Below are positions 46,150 through 54,527 of a DNA stretch of 64,000 bases, one piece after another (positions within the stretch are counted from its first letter, which is position 1; each line of letters opens with the position of its first letter). A program made the translations under genes and the position numbers. The DNA comes from Spartobacteria bacterium. Its GTDB lineage: Bacteria; Verrucomicrobiota; Verrucomicrobiia; Chthoniobacterales; UBA10450. The stretch spans positions 1 through 64,000 of the forward strand of contig PNAA01000054.1 in NCBI GenBank assembly GCA_003169975.1. Direction: 5' to 3'. The notes below the pieces were generated by a model. That model was not told the origin of the DNA and did no database searches. It worked only from the letters and a program-made list of their open reading frames with translations.

Positions 46150-47352
46150 ATGGGCGCGTTTAGCGAAATCGATCCCATTCAACTCGCTGTCACCGCGAGC
46201 CGGCAGACGCTCCGCGCCTGGGCCTCCGACGTCGATGCCCGAAATCGCTTTCCGCACGAAAGCATCGAGGCGCTTCGCCAGCTTGGTCTGTTGACTTACT
46301 TCATTCCGCGCGCGAGTGGCGGTCCAACCGATTTCGTGACGTACTGCAGCATCGCCGCCGTCTTGGCGGAAGAGTGTTTGTCCACCGCGTTGATTTGGGC
46401 CATGCACTGCCAGCAGGTCGCCATCCTGGTCGATCATGGAGGCCCTGAACACAAACACGTGCTGGACGAAGTAGAGCGCACCGGCGCTCTCGTAGCTTCC
46501 GTCACCACCGAAGCCGGCAAAGGCGGCGACCTGCTTACAGCCCGTGCGCCTCTGCTCCCCGAGGACGACCGGGTGCGAGTTCGCCGCGTGGCGCCCATCG
46601 TGAGCTATGCCGAACATGCGGCATTTTTCCTATTGACCATGCGCTCGGCCGAAGATCAGCATGAGCATGATGTCCGCTTGGTTTTGGTTGCGCGTGAGGA
46701 CGCAGGCATGACCGTAACGGGTGACTGGAACGCCATGGGGGCTCGCGGTACGCAGAGCGTGCCAGTGACTTTTGACCTGGTCGTTGACAACAACCGCGTG
46801 TTCAAGAAGCCGTTCCGCCAGATCGCGGTGCAGACCTTGATTCCGGCGGCGCACCTTGGCTGGTCGGCAGTCTGGTATGGGGCGGCCCGCGGAGCGTTCC
46901 GGCGCTTTGTGCGGCAGCTCCGGCAGCCGGAGAACAAGTCTAGAGCCCAGCTTCAGTCCGATCTTTTTCTCTCGCGGCTGGCAGACCTGCGAGTGTCGCT
47001 CGACTTGATGGACTCAATGATTACTCAAGCTGCTGCTCGAATTGATTCGTTGCGGCATTCAAATGCAGATGTCGCGTCTTACGAGAACATCACGCTTAAT
47101 ATTTCTCTGAACAATGTGAAGATCGCCGTGTCGCGGCTGGCTTTCGAAGTGGTGGACCGGTTGGTCGAGCTCTGCGGGTTGGCGCAAGGTTACATGAAAA
47201 ACACGGCACTCGACGTCGAACGAGTGTTTCGTGACTTGCGCTCCGCAACTCTGATGTACCACAACGACCGGCTGCTGGGCGTCAATGGCAAGCTGATTCT
47301 GGTCGAGAACTCGGGAGCCGAAGCGATCTGGCGGCGGCCTGATGGACTGTAG
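46150..47352 (+). CDS. Acyl-CoA-dehydrogenase-family flavoprotein
   Basis: 400 residues with the three-part ACAD fold. The N-terminal helical domain has LRQLGLLTYFIPRASGGPTD and IAAVLAEECLSTALIWAMHC. The middle beta-domain has GALVASVTTEAGKGGDL and GDWNAMGARGTQSVPVTFD, and the C-terminal helical domain VVDRLVELCGLAQGYMKNTA and VFRDLRSATLMYHNDRL. Such FAD enzymes dehydrogenate acyl-thioesters; ACP-bound aminoacyl substrates are used by PltE/PigA-type members. Its place directly after an ACP gene supports an ACP-thioester substrate. The catalytic base cannot be fixed by eye. Cytosolic. Confidence 0.88.
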   Translation: MGAFSEIDPIQLAVTASRQTLRAWASDVDARNRFPHESIEALRQLGLLTYFIPRASGGPTDFVTYCSIAAVLAEECLSTALIWAMHCQQVAILVDHGGPEHKHVLDEVERTGALVASVTTEAGKGGDLLTARAPLLPEDDRVRVRRVAPIVSYAEHAAFFLLTMRSAEDQHEHDVRLVLVAREDAGMTVTGDWNAMGARGTQSVPVTFDLVVDNNRVFKKPFRQIAVQTLIPAAHLGWSAVWYGAARGAFRRFVRQLRQPENKSRAQLQSDLFLSRLADLRVSLDLMDSMITQAAARIDSLRHSNADVASYENITLNISLNNVKIAVSRLAFEVVDRLVELCGLAQGYMKNTALDVERVFRDLRSATLMYHNDRLLGVNGKLILVENSGAEAIWRRPDGL

Positions 47353-47419
47353 CGACAGACATGAAAACACGGAGACACGGCTTCAATGCGACAAGAGTAG
47401 TTCAAGGCAAGGATCGTTC

Positions 47420-48421
47420 ATGAACACGGATCCCATTCAAGACTTCTACGATCATTTTCCGTATCCACTGACCGAGGCGAGGCCAAACAGTTCCGTGAAT
47501 GGCGCGAACATGTTTCGCATTTTGGATCGCGAGTCACGGACGAATGGTTTCGCCGGCTTGACGTTCCTGGACATCGGCTGCGGTTCGGGTCATCGAATTC
47601 TCGATATTGCCAAGACGTTCCCGAACGCGAGATTCGTGGGCTTCGACATTTCAGGCAAGAACATCGAACTGGCGAAAGATCAGGCCGAGCTTGATCAGGT
47701 CACGAATATTACTTTCACGCAGTGCGGAATCGACGACTACGAAGCGCCGGAGAAATTCGACGTCATCATCGCGAACGGTGTTTTGCATCATCTGGCCGAT
47801 CCCGTGCGAAGTCTTCAAAAGATCGTTCGGTTTCTCAAGAGTGACGGCCTGTTCGTCGCCTGGCTCTGTCACACGCACGGTGAGTACGATCGGATTCTCG
47901 GACGAAGTGTCTTGCTGACCCTGCTCGGCGACCAACGTCGTGACTTCGAGGCAGGCACTGTCTTGATGAGAGAGATGGGATTTTCGATCTCGCAGAATCG
48001 CTACGGCAAAAGCTTCCCCGAAAACATGACTCCGAACGACGAGCTATCTCGAGACGCCGATGCCTTCCTGAACCCGGCGATTTCATCCTTCACATTCCAT
48101 GAAGCCCTCGACCTCTTTCAGCAGGGAGGTCTGGCGTGGGCCGCGATCGACCAAGTCAACTTCACGGACAGCGGAGCGTTCCTCGTCCTCGAGGAAACAA
48201 GCCGCCGGCCGCCATGGGCCTTGGATCTGCGTCGCCTCCTGAGATCGGAGACGGCTCTCGGCTATTACTGGAAATTGGACCGCATGGACAAACTCCGCGT
48301 GATTGAGTGCCTTATTAAGCCGACTGGATTCACGATCGTTGGCGGCCACGCCGGGAACACACCTTTGTGTTCGAGCCGGATGGCGGAAAATCGGATCTCG
48401 TTTGTTCGGCCCGAGACGTAG
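47420..48421 (+). CDS. Class I SAM-dependent methyltransferase
   Basis: 333 residues from ATG 47420 (MNTDPIQDFYDHFPYPLTE); an upstream in-frame start at 47342 overlaps the dehydrogenase stop and adds a doubtful leader. Rossmann motifs: I in LTFLDIGCGSGHRILDIAK, acidic ribose-binding end in ARFVGFDISGKNI, motif II/III FDVIIANGVLHHLADPVRSL and RFLKSDGLFVAWL. The C-terminal 130 residues form an extra domain. The phrase QDFYDHFPYP is shared by many uncharacterised methyltransferases of secondary-metabolite clusters. It would methylate a small molecule or an ACP-bound intermediate of this operon. Confidence 0.9.
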   Translation: MNTDPIQDFYDHFPYPLTEARPNSSVNGANMFRILDRESRTNGFAGLTFLDIGCGSGHRILDIAKTFPNARFVGFDISGKNIELAKDQAELDQVTNITFTQCGIDDYEAPEKFDVIIANGVLHHLADPVRSLQKIVRFLKSDGLFVAWLCHTHGEYDRILGRSVLLTLLGDQRRDFEAGTVLMREMGFSISQNRYGKSFPENMTPNDELSRDADAFLNPAISSFTFHEALDLFQQGGLAWAAIDQVNFTDSGAFLVLEETSRRPPWALDLRRLLRSETALGYYWKLDRMDKLRVIECLIKPTGFTIVGGHAGNTPLCSSRMAENRISFVRPET

Positions 48422-48478
48422 ACGCTGAAGCGGACCCCCCTGGCAAAGAACGTGTGTGTTATTTTTGGTCAGGTTTTT

Positions 48479-49636
48479 ATGGCGCTACCTGATTTGGCTT
48501 TGGGTCCGGAATGGGCTCTTCTGGAATTGCTGGTCATTGGACTGGATGATCCAAACGCCGAAACGCTTTTCGTGAAACTGATTCAGTCGGACGAACTGCA
48601 TTGGGGTGAAACTCTTCATCAGGCCCTGCGCCATGGCATGCTCGCTCAACTGGCGTTTATTCTGACGTCGGACAAGTATCAGAAGACGATCCCGACCGAG
48701 ATACTCCACCACCTGCACCAGGTCTTGAGTTTGAACCGGCATCGCACTTCCATTTTGCGCGGCGAAGCTGCGCGGATTGCGCGAACACTGCGCGATAGAA
48801 ATATCCAGTTCGTCGGCACGAAGGGAATCACGCAGGAGTCCACTTTGTATGGCGGGAACGGCAGCCGGTACATGCTCGACGTCGACTTCATGATCATGCC
48901 GAAGGACCGCGAAGTGGTGACAGAGGTCATGGGCGGGCTTGGCTATGAAGCCGCGAGTTATGATCTGCGCACGGACCGCGTCAACGCACCTACCCGAAAG
49001 GAGATCATCCTCCATCAATTGAATCCCGATCATCTTTTCCTGTTTGCGACGCGCACGGATGATCCCATCGTGCACCACGTGATGGTAGATGTCGCCAACA
49101 GACTGACCTGGACGAACTGTCCCTTCGATGTGCCGCTGGAGTACGCATTCAAGGACATCGTCTATCAATCGATACCGGGCTACCCGGACGTTGAACTTCC
49201 AAGTTTTGGTCCGCTGATCCAGTTTCTCTTCACCATTCTTCACCTGTTTCGCGAAGCATGGCTGGAGAGATGGATGTCGGTTGGCAAGGACGTGAATCTC
49301 AGCAAGTTCGCGGACGTCATTCGCCTGTGGCGCGTCCACGGTGAAAGTATGCGTCGCGCCGGGCTCACGAATCGTCTAGAGGAATTGGGGCTGATCGAGC
49401 CGGTGGTGTGGGTTCTGGAGCACCTGGATCGAACATTCGGCACCAGCATCGTGCGCGAGATCAACCTCCAGGGCAGAGTAACCGAAGAATATTTGACCAG
49501 CGCGCGCGCGTCGGGAGGAAGGCTGCGCCAGTGGAAGGGCACGATGCGTGAGCGGCTGCAGTGCAAAGACCGGTACAAACTTTTTGCCGATGCGCCCGAC
49601 CAAGGTGGTGGTGATGAGTTGCACGCAGTACGTTGA
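48479..49636 (+). CDS. Nucleotidyltransferase-fold protein (NTP_transf_5 type, copy 2)
   Basis: 385 residues from ATG 48479 (MALPDLALGPEWALLELLV). It aligns along its length with copy 1: FVGTKGITQESTLYGGNGSR, metal pair YMLDVDFMIMPKDREVV, DVANRLTWTNCPFDVPLE and FLFTILHLFREAWLERW. The shared C-terminal motif GTMRERLQCKDR is near the end. Similarity is clear but moderate, so this is an old duplication. Its last 23 bases overlap the start of a truncated PEP-utilizing enzyme, indicating that nucleotidyltransferase and PEP enzyme once formed a coupled pair. Reaction unknown. Confidence 0.85.
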   Translation: MALPDLALGPEWALLELLVIGLDDPNAETLFVKLIQSDELHWGETLHQALRHGMLAQLAFILTSDKYQKTIPTEILHHLHQVLSLNRHRTSILRGEAARIARTLRDRNIQFVGTKGITQESTLYGGNGSRYMLDVDFMIMPKDREVVTEVMGGLGYEAASYDLRTDRVNAPTRKEIILHQLNPDHLFLFATRTDDPIVHHVMVDVANRLTWTNCPFDVPLEYAFKDIVYQSIPGYPDVELPSFGPLIQFLFTILHLFREAWLERWMSVGKDVNLSKFADVIRLWRVHGESMRRAGLTNRLEELGLIEPVVWVLEHLDRTFGTSIVREINLQGRVTEEYLTSARASGGRLRQWKGTMRERLQCKDRYKLFADAPDQGGGDELHAVR

Positions 49637-49905
49637 GGTGCTGGGCGCCGGTCCTGCCGATCTGGGACTGCTTGGTGGGAATGGAGCATCTCTCTGCCGC
49701 CTGGTAAGTCTGGCTCATCGTGTTCCGCCCGGTTTTGTCATCGCGCGCGAGGCTTTTCAATGTGCCATCCAAGACATGGGTCTCTCTTCGGCACTCGACA
49801 CGCTCGACTCACTGCTCGCCGGTACCCAAGACATGACCGCGTCTGCCGAACAAATTCGTCAGAGCAGTCTCTCGCGCCGGGTTCCCTCGCGAATCCTCGC
49901 GCTAC
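49614..49905 (+). pseudogene. Truncated N-terminus of an ATP-grasp/PEP-utilizing enzyme
   Basis: From ATG 49614 the frame encodes MSCTQYVEVLGAG, LGLLGGNGASLCRLVSLAHR, VPPGFVIAREAFQCAIQD and LDTLDSLLAGTQDMTASAEQ. It aligns almost residue for residue with the first 95 residues of the intact protein at 56263. Homology stops at SRRVPSRILA near 49905, where the sequence switches to an inverted fragment of a nucleotidyltransferase gene. The ATP-binding core and His domain are missing, so this copy is dead. The start overlaps nucleotidyltransferase copy 2, which suggests the original operon order. Confidence 0.85.
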
Positions 49906-49978
49906 GATGCCCCGGGCCAGCAGCTCCAGTATCGTCCACTCGGATCCCAATGATCGATCGGGGCAGTCCTCTGTTCAT
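49906..49978 (-). pseudogene. 5' fragment of a third nucleotidyltransferase gene
   Basis: Downstream of the ACP at 49975, on the minus strand, the ATG at 49978 overlaps the ACP stop exactly as in the intact pair at 42131/42134. The first 70 bases match copy 1, including the stretch encoding EWTILELLARGI. One extra base near 49955 shifts the frame, and homology ends near 49905 at the junction with the truncated PEP enzyme. Only about 24 codons remain. Confidence 0.75.
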
Positions 49979-50229
49979 GACGCTTGGCGCTCTCGGAGCA
50001 GCTGGACCGCTTCCTTCAGCTTCCCAGCGGTCCGAAAGGTACCTTCAACAAGCATGTCGTCGGGAAAACGAATGTTAAATGTTTTCTCCATGTCCAGGAG
50101 GACAGCGACCGCAGTCATCGAATCCAGACCGAGTTGCGCGAGCTCCACGTCGTAGTTGATGGAGGCTGACTTCGCCGAACGCAGGTGTCGGCGCAGGCAC
50201 TCCTCGAATTGAGTGGTTATGTCGTCCAT
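49975..50229 (-). CDS. Acyl carrier protein (intact duplicate of the 42131 ACP)
   Basis: 84 residues, about 80% identical to the ACP homologue at 42131-42385. The attachment site is intact: AQLGLDSMTAVAVLLDMEKT, serine codon TCG at 50121-50119. MDDITTQFEECLRRHLR and FRTAGKLKEAVQLLRERQAS frame the domain. It lies three bases downstream of the PLP decarboxylase on the minus strand, giving a ligase-decarboxylase-ACP operon. It is likely the carrier loaded by the ligase at 51453. Confidence 0.95.
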   Translation of the reverse strand: MDDITTQFEECLRRHLRSAKSASINYDVELAQLGLDSMTAVAVLLDMEKTFNIRFPDDMLVEGTFRTAGKLKEAVQLLRERQAS

Positions 50230-50232
50230 ATG

Positions 50233-51456
50233 TTAAATACGCTCGTGCCCCATACGCAGGCGATGCGCCGCAACGACCGAGGTCCCCCGGCAACACACCT
50301 CCGCAGGGGGTTGCAGGCCTGCAAAGGCGACCAGGCTGGCGGTAAGACCGTAGGCGCCGACGTTGGGTATGGCCACAGCGTCACCCGCTTTCAAAGATGG
50401 AACCGATGTGTCGCGCGCGACGTAGTCCAGCGCGTAATCCGTCGGACCCACCACGTCGGCGGATTGAAGTGTTCCGCCATCAGGCCCCGCTAGCGGCTCG
50501 ATGGAGGCAACAGCGCGATAAATCCGGCCCAAGCCCGCCATTCCACCCAGATGAACCATTCCGGTATCGAGGATGATGTGGGTCTTGCCGCCGAGCGCGA
50601 CTTTCACGTCGAGCACGGTCGAGAGCAGCGTCCCGCAAGAAGCTACGAGATACCGTCCGGACTCGAACCAAAGCTCCGCGTCAGCAGTCAACCTGCGCTG
50701 CGCATTCACGCGCTTTAGTTTTTCACCCAAAGCGGAGATATCCACGGGCGTATCCGAGGTCCCAAATGGCCATGGGAACCCGCCGCCAAGATCGAGGAGG
50801 CGCAGAGCTACCCCCGCCTCAGCGATTTCTTCGGCGACGCGGATTGCGTGTTCGAAAGTGCCTGCCAGCTTGTCGGCGCTCTGGATTTGACCCCCCGAAT
50901 AGATATGAATCCCCGCCAATTCGGCGCCCCGCAGTGCGCCGACCCGGGCGACCCCGCCATTGAGCAATTCCGCCGGATCCGCGCCGAAGTGGCTTTGCAT
51001 CGCGCCGACGCCGACGCTTCCGCTCGGTGCGCCTGAAACCTGAAGTCGCAATAGAGCGTTCGCAGGCTTCTTTGCTTCCAGAGCGACGGCGGACAGGCGT
51101 TCCAAGTCATACCACGAGTCGCATGAGAAATGAGTCACGCCAGCAAGTAACATCTCGCGAACAATCGAAGCAGTCTTGCCCGGCCCAGAGCAAAGGATTT
51201 GATCAGGCGCGAAACCAGCTTCGAGCACAACCCTCAGTTCCAACGGCGCTGCAATTTCGACGCGGCAGCCGGCTGTTTTCAAAGCGGCGCACAACTCTGG
51301 AATCGGGTTCGCCTTTACCGAGTACAACACCTGCGCGGACTTCGGTAGCAGTTCGAAAAGCGCCTTAGCTTGACGCTCGGCCTTGTCGAGGTCGTAGACA
51401 TAGAGGGGTGAGCCGTATCGCTCGAGTAGTTCCCGGCCGAAACTATGTGCGATCAT
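50233..51456 (-). CDS. PLP-dependent fold-type III decarboxylase-like protein (copy 2)
   Basis: 407 residues. The barrel has YGSPLYVYDLDKAERQAKAL, the PLP lysine in AQVLYSVKANPIPELC (about residue 48), LAGIHIYSGGQIQSADKL, the phosphate loop LRLLDLGGGFPWPFG and ESGRYLVASCGTLL. The C-terminal active-site segment is VVGPTDYALDYVARD. In DAP/ornithine decarboxylases and in copy 1 a cysteine is found in this loop; here an aspartate stands at that place. The enzyme may therefore have a changed reaction or substrate. It overlaps the upstream ligase by four bases (ATGA) and precedes the ACP by three. Confidence 0.87.
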   Translation of the reverse strand: MIAHSFGRELLERYGSPLYVYDLDKAERQAKALFELLPKSAQVLYSVKANPIPELCAALKTAGCRVEIAAPLELRVVLEAGFAPDQILCSGPGKTASIVREMLLAGVTHFSCDSWYDLERLSAVALEAKKPANALLRLQVSGAPSGSVGVGAMQSHFGADPAELLNGGVARVGALRGAELAGIHIYSGGQIQSADKLAGTFEHAIRVAEEIAEAGVALRLLDLGGGFPWPFGTSDTPVDISALGEKLKRVNAQRRLTADAELWFESGRYLVASCGTLLSTVLDVKVALGGKTHIILDTGMVHLGGMAGLGRIYRAVASIEPLAGPDGGTLQSADVVGPTDYALDYVARDTSVPSLKAGDAVAIPNVGAYGLTASLVAFAGLQPPAEVCCRGTSVVAAHRLRMGHERI

Positions 51457-53024
51457 GATGGTCCTTCCACTGAAGACAAGGCGGCGAGCTTTTCCATGGA
51501 TAACCGGCGGGCCAGGACGCGATCCACCTTTCCTCCGCTGCCGGTCGCGGGGAATGTCTGCAAGTGAATGAACCAGCGAGGCACCATGTGATGAGGCATC
51601 CCAACGCGAAAATATTCGGTCAGTTCATCGGATTCGAGCAGAGTTCGGTCCGTGGTGGTATAGGCCACCGCAATGTCCTGCCCGATTTCGGGATTATCGA
51701 TGCCGAAGGCCACGGCGTCGAACAGCCGCTCGAATCGACGCGCGTGTTCTTCAATCTCCGTCGGACTGACTCGGAAGCCGTGCGTCTTGATCATCGAGTC
51801 CATACGCCCGAGGAAGTAGAGGTAACCTTCCTCGTCGCGCCGCACGAGGTCGCCCGAAAAAACAACCGTTTCGCCAGGGAAGCGATCAATCTGCCGGAAC
51901 CGTTCCGCGGTGGCCTCGGGCGCGTTCCAATATCCCTTGGCTACGCAGCCACCGCGATGGACGAGCTGGCCAGGAACAGCCGGCGGGCAATCCCGTCCTT
52001 TTTCATCCAGGACGTAGAGCTCAACTTCGGGAATCGCCTTGCCGATTGAAGTCGGCCGGACGGTAACCTGGTCCGGCGGTAGCCACGATGACCGAAAGGC
52101 TTCGGTGAGTCCGTACATCAACACAATATTGCTTTCGGGGAAGGTGCGCCGGAGGTGGCCGAGCATCGTTGCCGTGACAGGCCCGCCCGTTGAGCACACG
52201 TAGCGCAGCGCGGAGAAATCCAGATCACCTTCGGGACCCGCAAGCTGCGGATCAAACATATGACTGATGATGACGGGCATTACGGGTAGAGCCGTGATTC
52301 GCTCGGTGGCGAGCAGGCGAAACAAGTCGCGGGGAAAAATCCACTCGTGTAAGTACAGCGACGATCCCACGAACAGGGTCTGCCAAAGCTGGTTAAGGCC
52401 ATAGTCGAAATTCAGCGAGAGCACACCTGCAATCCGATCGGTAGCTTTCGTCCCGAGATAGCTCGCCACGATCCGGGCGCCATCGGCCAGGTTCCGGTGC
52501 GCTATCACGATGCCCTTGGGCCTGCCGGTGGATCCTGACGAGTAGATGATTGCTGCCGTGTCGTCGCCCTTGCCCCGAAAGAAAGGCTGACTGCCCTGAC
52601 ATTCCCGCCGAAGCTCCTCGAGCGAGGCGATCCCTTGTTCGGCCGGACCACGCCCGAGCACAATGCGCCCACGCGCCGCGCCACGGAGTTCCGCAACGCG
52701 GGCAGATTCCGTGATCAGGAGCTTCATATCGCAGTCGTCGACCATGTGACCGATCTGATCGGCGCGGAGCACGGGATGGATAGGAACAAGGATCGCGTTG
52801 GCCCAAAGCACCCCCAGGATCGCAACGACCTGATCGAGTGTCTTCTGCATGCAGATGCCGACGCGGTCACCCGGTCGGACCCCCCGCTGGGCGAGGGCTT
52901 GGGCCGCCGCCACGGCCTCGGCGTGGAGTTGCCGGAACGTCAACGATTCGCCCCCGCTGAAAACAGCGGCCTTGCCGGGGACGGCCGACAGCGTTTGCTC
53001 GAATTGTGCGGGTATCGTCGTCAT
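51453..53024 (-). CDS. AMP-forming acyl/aminoacyl ligase (copy 2)
   Basis: 523 residues, ANL superfamily. Motifs: AAIIYSSGSTGRPKGIVIAH (P-loop, about 169-188), FDYGLNQLWQTLFVGSSLY, VLMYGLTEAFRSSWLP (A5), VVFSGDLVRRDEEGYLYFLG (A7), MDSMIKTHGFRVSPTEIE (A8) and a C-terminal ATGSGGKVDRVLARR with the catalytic lysine. GVRPGDRVGICMQKTLDQVV near the N-terminus and the overall pattern match the exosortase-A-associated acyl-CoA ligase group. It is the first gene of a three-gene minus-strand operon with decarboxylase and ACP, mirroring the plus-strand cassette at 43030-46140 in another gene order. Confidence 0.92.
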   Translation of the reverse strand: MTTIPAQFEQTLSAVPGKAAVFSGGESLTFRQLHAEAVAAAQALAQRGVRPGDRVGICMQKTLDQVVAILGVLWANAILVPIHPVLRADQIGHMVDDCDMKLLITESARVAELRGAARGRIVLGRGPAEQGIASLEELRRECQGSQPFFRGKGDDTAAIIYSSGSTGRPKGIVIAHRNLADGARIVASYLGTKATDRIAGVLSLNFDYGLNQLWQTLFVGSSLYLHEWIFPRDLFRLLATERITALPVMPVIISHMFDPQLAGPEGDLDFSALRYVCSTGGPVTATMLGHLRRTFPESNIVLMYGLTEAFRSSWLPPDQVTVRPTSIGKAIPEVELYVLDEKGRDCPPAVPGQLVHRGGCVAKGYWNAPEATAERFRQIDRFPGETVVFSGDLVRRDEEGYLYFLGRMDSMIKTHGFRVSPTEIEEHARRFERLFDAVAFGIDNPEIGQDIAVAYTTTDRTLLESDELTEYFRVGMPHHMVPRWFIHLQTFPATGSGGKVDRVLARRLSMEKLAALSSVEGPS

Positions 53025-53412
53025 CTGTCTGGTGGCAGCTATTTAGCATCCTCCGGGCCGGGGTATAAAAGGACCTACGAGTCCGCTGCAGTGGTACCCG
53101 TCCCGGTGGCGATAACAGGCCCGCTAAAATGCCTCGAAATTGCGTTCTGTCGCGGGCTCTTCATTGCAGAGCTTTTTCTCATAATACGGTGTACCGACTC
53201 AAGAAGAAAACCGTGATTTCGCTGTGTCTCCACCAGGCAGCCCGCTGTGATTCCACCTTGCGTCGAAGGTGTTGCACTCTTCCAGCCTGGGTCGCGCAGC
53301 GTGCGTTGGATTGGGGGTCGCCCGACATTCTGTCATCGAACCCCTGAAGCCTCGCTGCAAAGTTTCCGAAGGGGACATCGAGGCGGCGGCTCTTCAGTCA
53401 GACGTCGGCGAC
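53025..53412. other. 388-base intergenic region upstream of ligase copy 2
   Basis: It holds the promoter of the minus-strand ligase operon and the 3' flank of the broken methyltransferase, which reads in the same direction. Short plus-strand frames have no recognisable content. I see no repeat or strong hairpin. Confidence 0.3.
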
Positions 53413-54020
53413 TTAGGTTTGCGGACCATCCAGAAGGCCAGAGCGGGCATTGCCTCCTGGCCCTCGCTGACGTTGATTTAAAGCGGGTTCGGCTCGTGCG
53501 ATGATGAAGTGTTCGCCGAAAATCTCCCCGACGTGTTCTCGAAGTTGTCGCTCGGAGCGGAGGACGCTGTAGTTCACAACTCGCGCATTCTGGAATGTCC
53601 CGGCAAGGAGGAGGAAGTGGCCACCCTCAACGGTGGCCTGATCGATGTTCTGAGCAAAGACGCGGCGAAGGTTCCCCACGATGCGGTGGAAGCAACCGCG
53701 GTCCATCAGGCTGAAGGCCGGTTCCAATCGCAGATTCTTGCCGCAAAGGTCGGCGACTTCAAAAGTGGGTGCGTTGGGGTGTCCGGCGGAGAGGCGGCGG
53801 CATTTCTCAATGGCCACTGCGCTATAGTCGAGCCCCAGAACCGCAAAGCCCTGGCCAGACAGCCACCGGCTAACCTCACCGTTCCGCAGCCCACGTCGAT
53901 GATGCGTTGATTTTTCGGGAACCAGCCGGACTCAATCGCATCAACGAGTTCGTTTTGGGGCTGGTCGGTTTTCCAGATGAAGGTATCTTCGGTCGCGGCG
54001 GTCCATGGTTCGCTGGCGAT
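53413..54020 (-). pseudogene. Frameshifted class I methyltransferase
   Basis: Reading leftwards from about 54020, one frame gives EDTFIWKTDQPQNELVDAIE and SGWFPKNQRIIDVGCG (SAM motif I). At about 53885 one base is missing and the continuation is in the next frame: NGEVSRWLSGQGFAVLGLD and YSAVAIEKCRRLSA, then SLMDRGCFHRIV and GGHFLLLAGTF, ending at the TAA at 53413. This is a TPMT/SAM-methyltransferase of about 200 residues. Besides the frameshift, no start codon lies between the upstream in-frame stop (near 54021) and the conserved region. So the 5' end is damaged too, and a single sequencing error would not explain both defects. Confidence 0.75.
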
Positions 54021-54527
54021 TCGTTAGGTCCAGTGCTGCTCTTGGACGAAGGCGTAAATCCAGCCGGCGTTGTTTATGAAGCGCTCACTTGCGACGTGAG
54101 CGGTGCCGGTATTCCGGACTCCGATCTTTATAAACCCGGGTTCAATGCGACCAGGCAATCGCTCGATGCTGACGGCGTTCGCGTCGGCGGCGGGCAGACG
54201 GATCAAACCGATCTGCGCAGCTTTCTTGCATCTTCATTGAAACATTTCGACGGGTATCTCGTTAGGCGCGGCACGCAGATCTCCCATGGCAGATAGCCGG
54301 TCGGGAACATCGACACCAGCACGCTGCCGGTAATTGGGAGCGACGAGCTCTACAGCGAGGACCTGATCAAGTCTACTGGCCGCGACGATAATGTGACCGA
54401 GGTGATCGTCGCATTTAGGAATCGCGAGGATTGTTATATTGGGCACTGACTGCCGGTCGCGGCCGAACTTGAACTGCTTTGCGACAAAAAGCCCTAACAT
54501 TTTTAACCTAACGAGGCGACTTATTCG
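54021..54527. other. 507-base stretch without a supportable gene
   Basis: Two minus-strand frames (54024-54206 and 54234-54500) and one plus-strand frame (53907-54296) are open for 60-130 codons, but I recognise no motif and see no ribosome site. The stretch may contain further decayed coding sequence. One CGTTAGGC octamer lies at 54260. Confidence 0.3.

Noticed and set aside
53907-54296. Plus-strand frame of 129 codons opposite the broken methyltransferase
   Set aside because: It runs over the recognisable methyltransferase N-terminus on the other strand and has no family signature.
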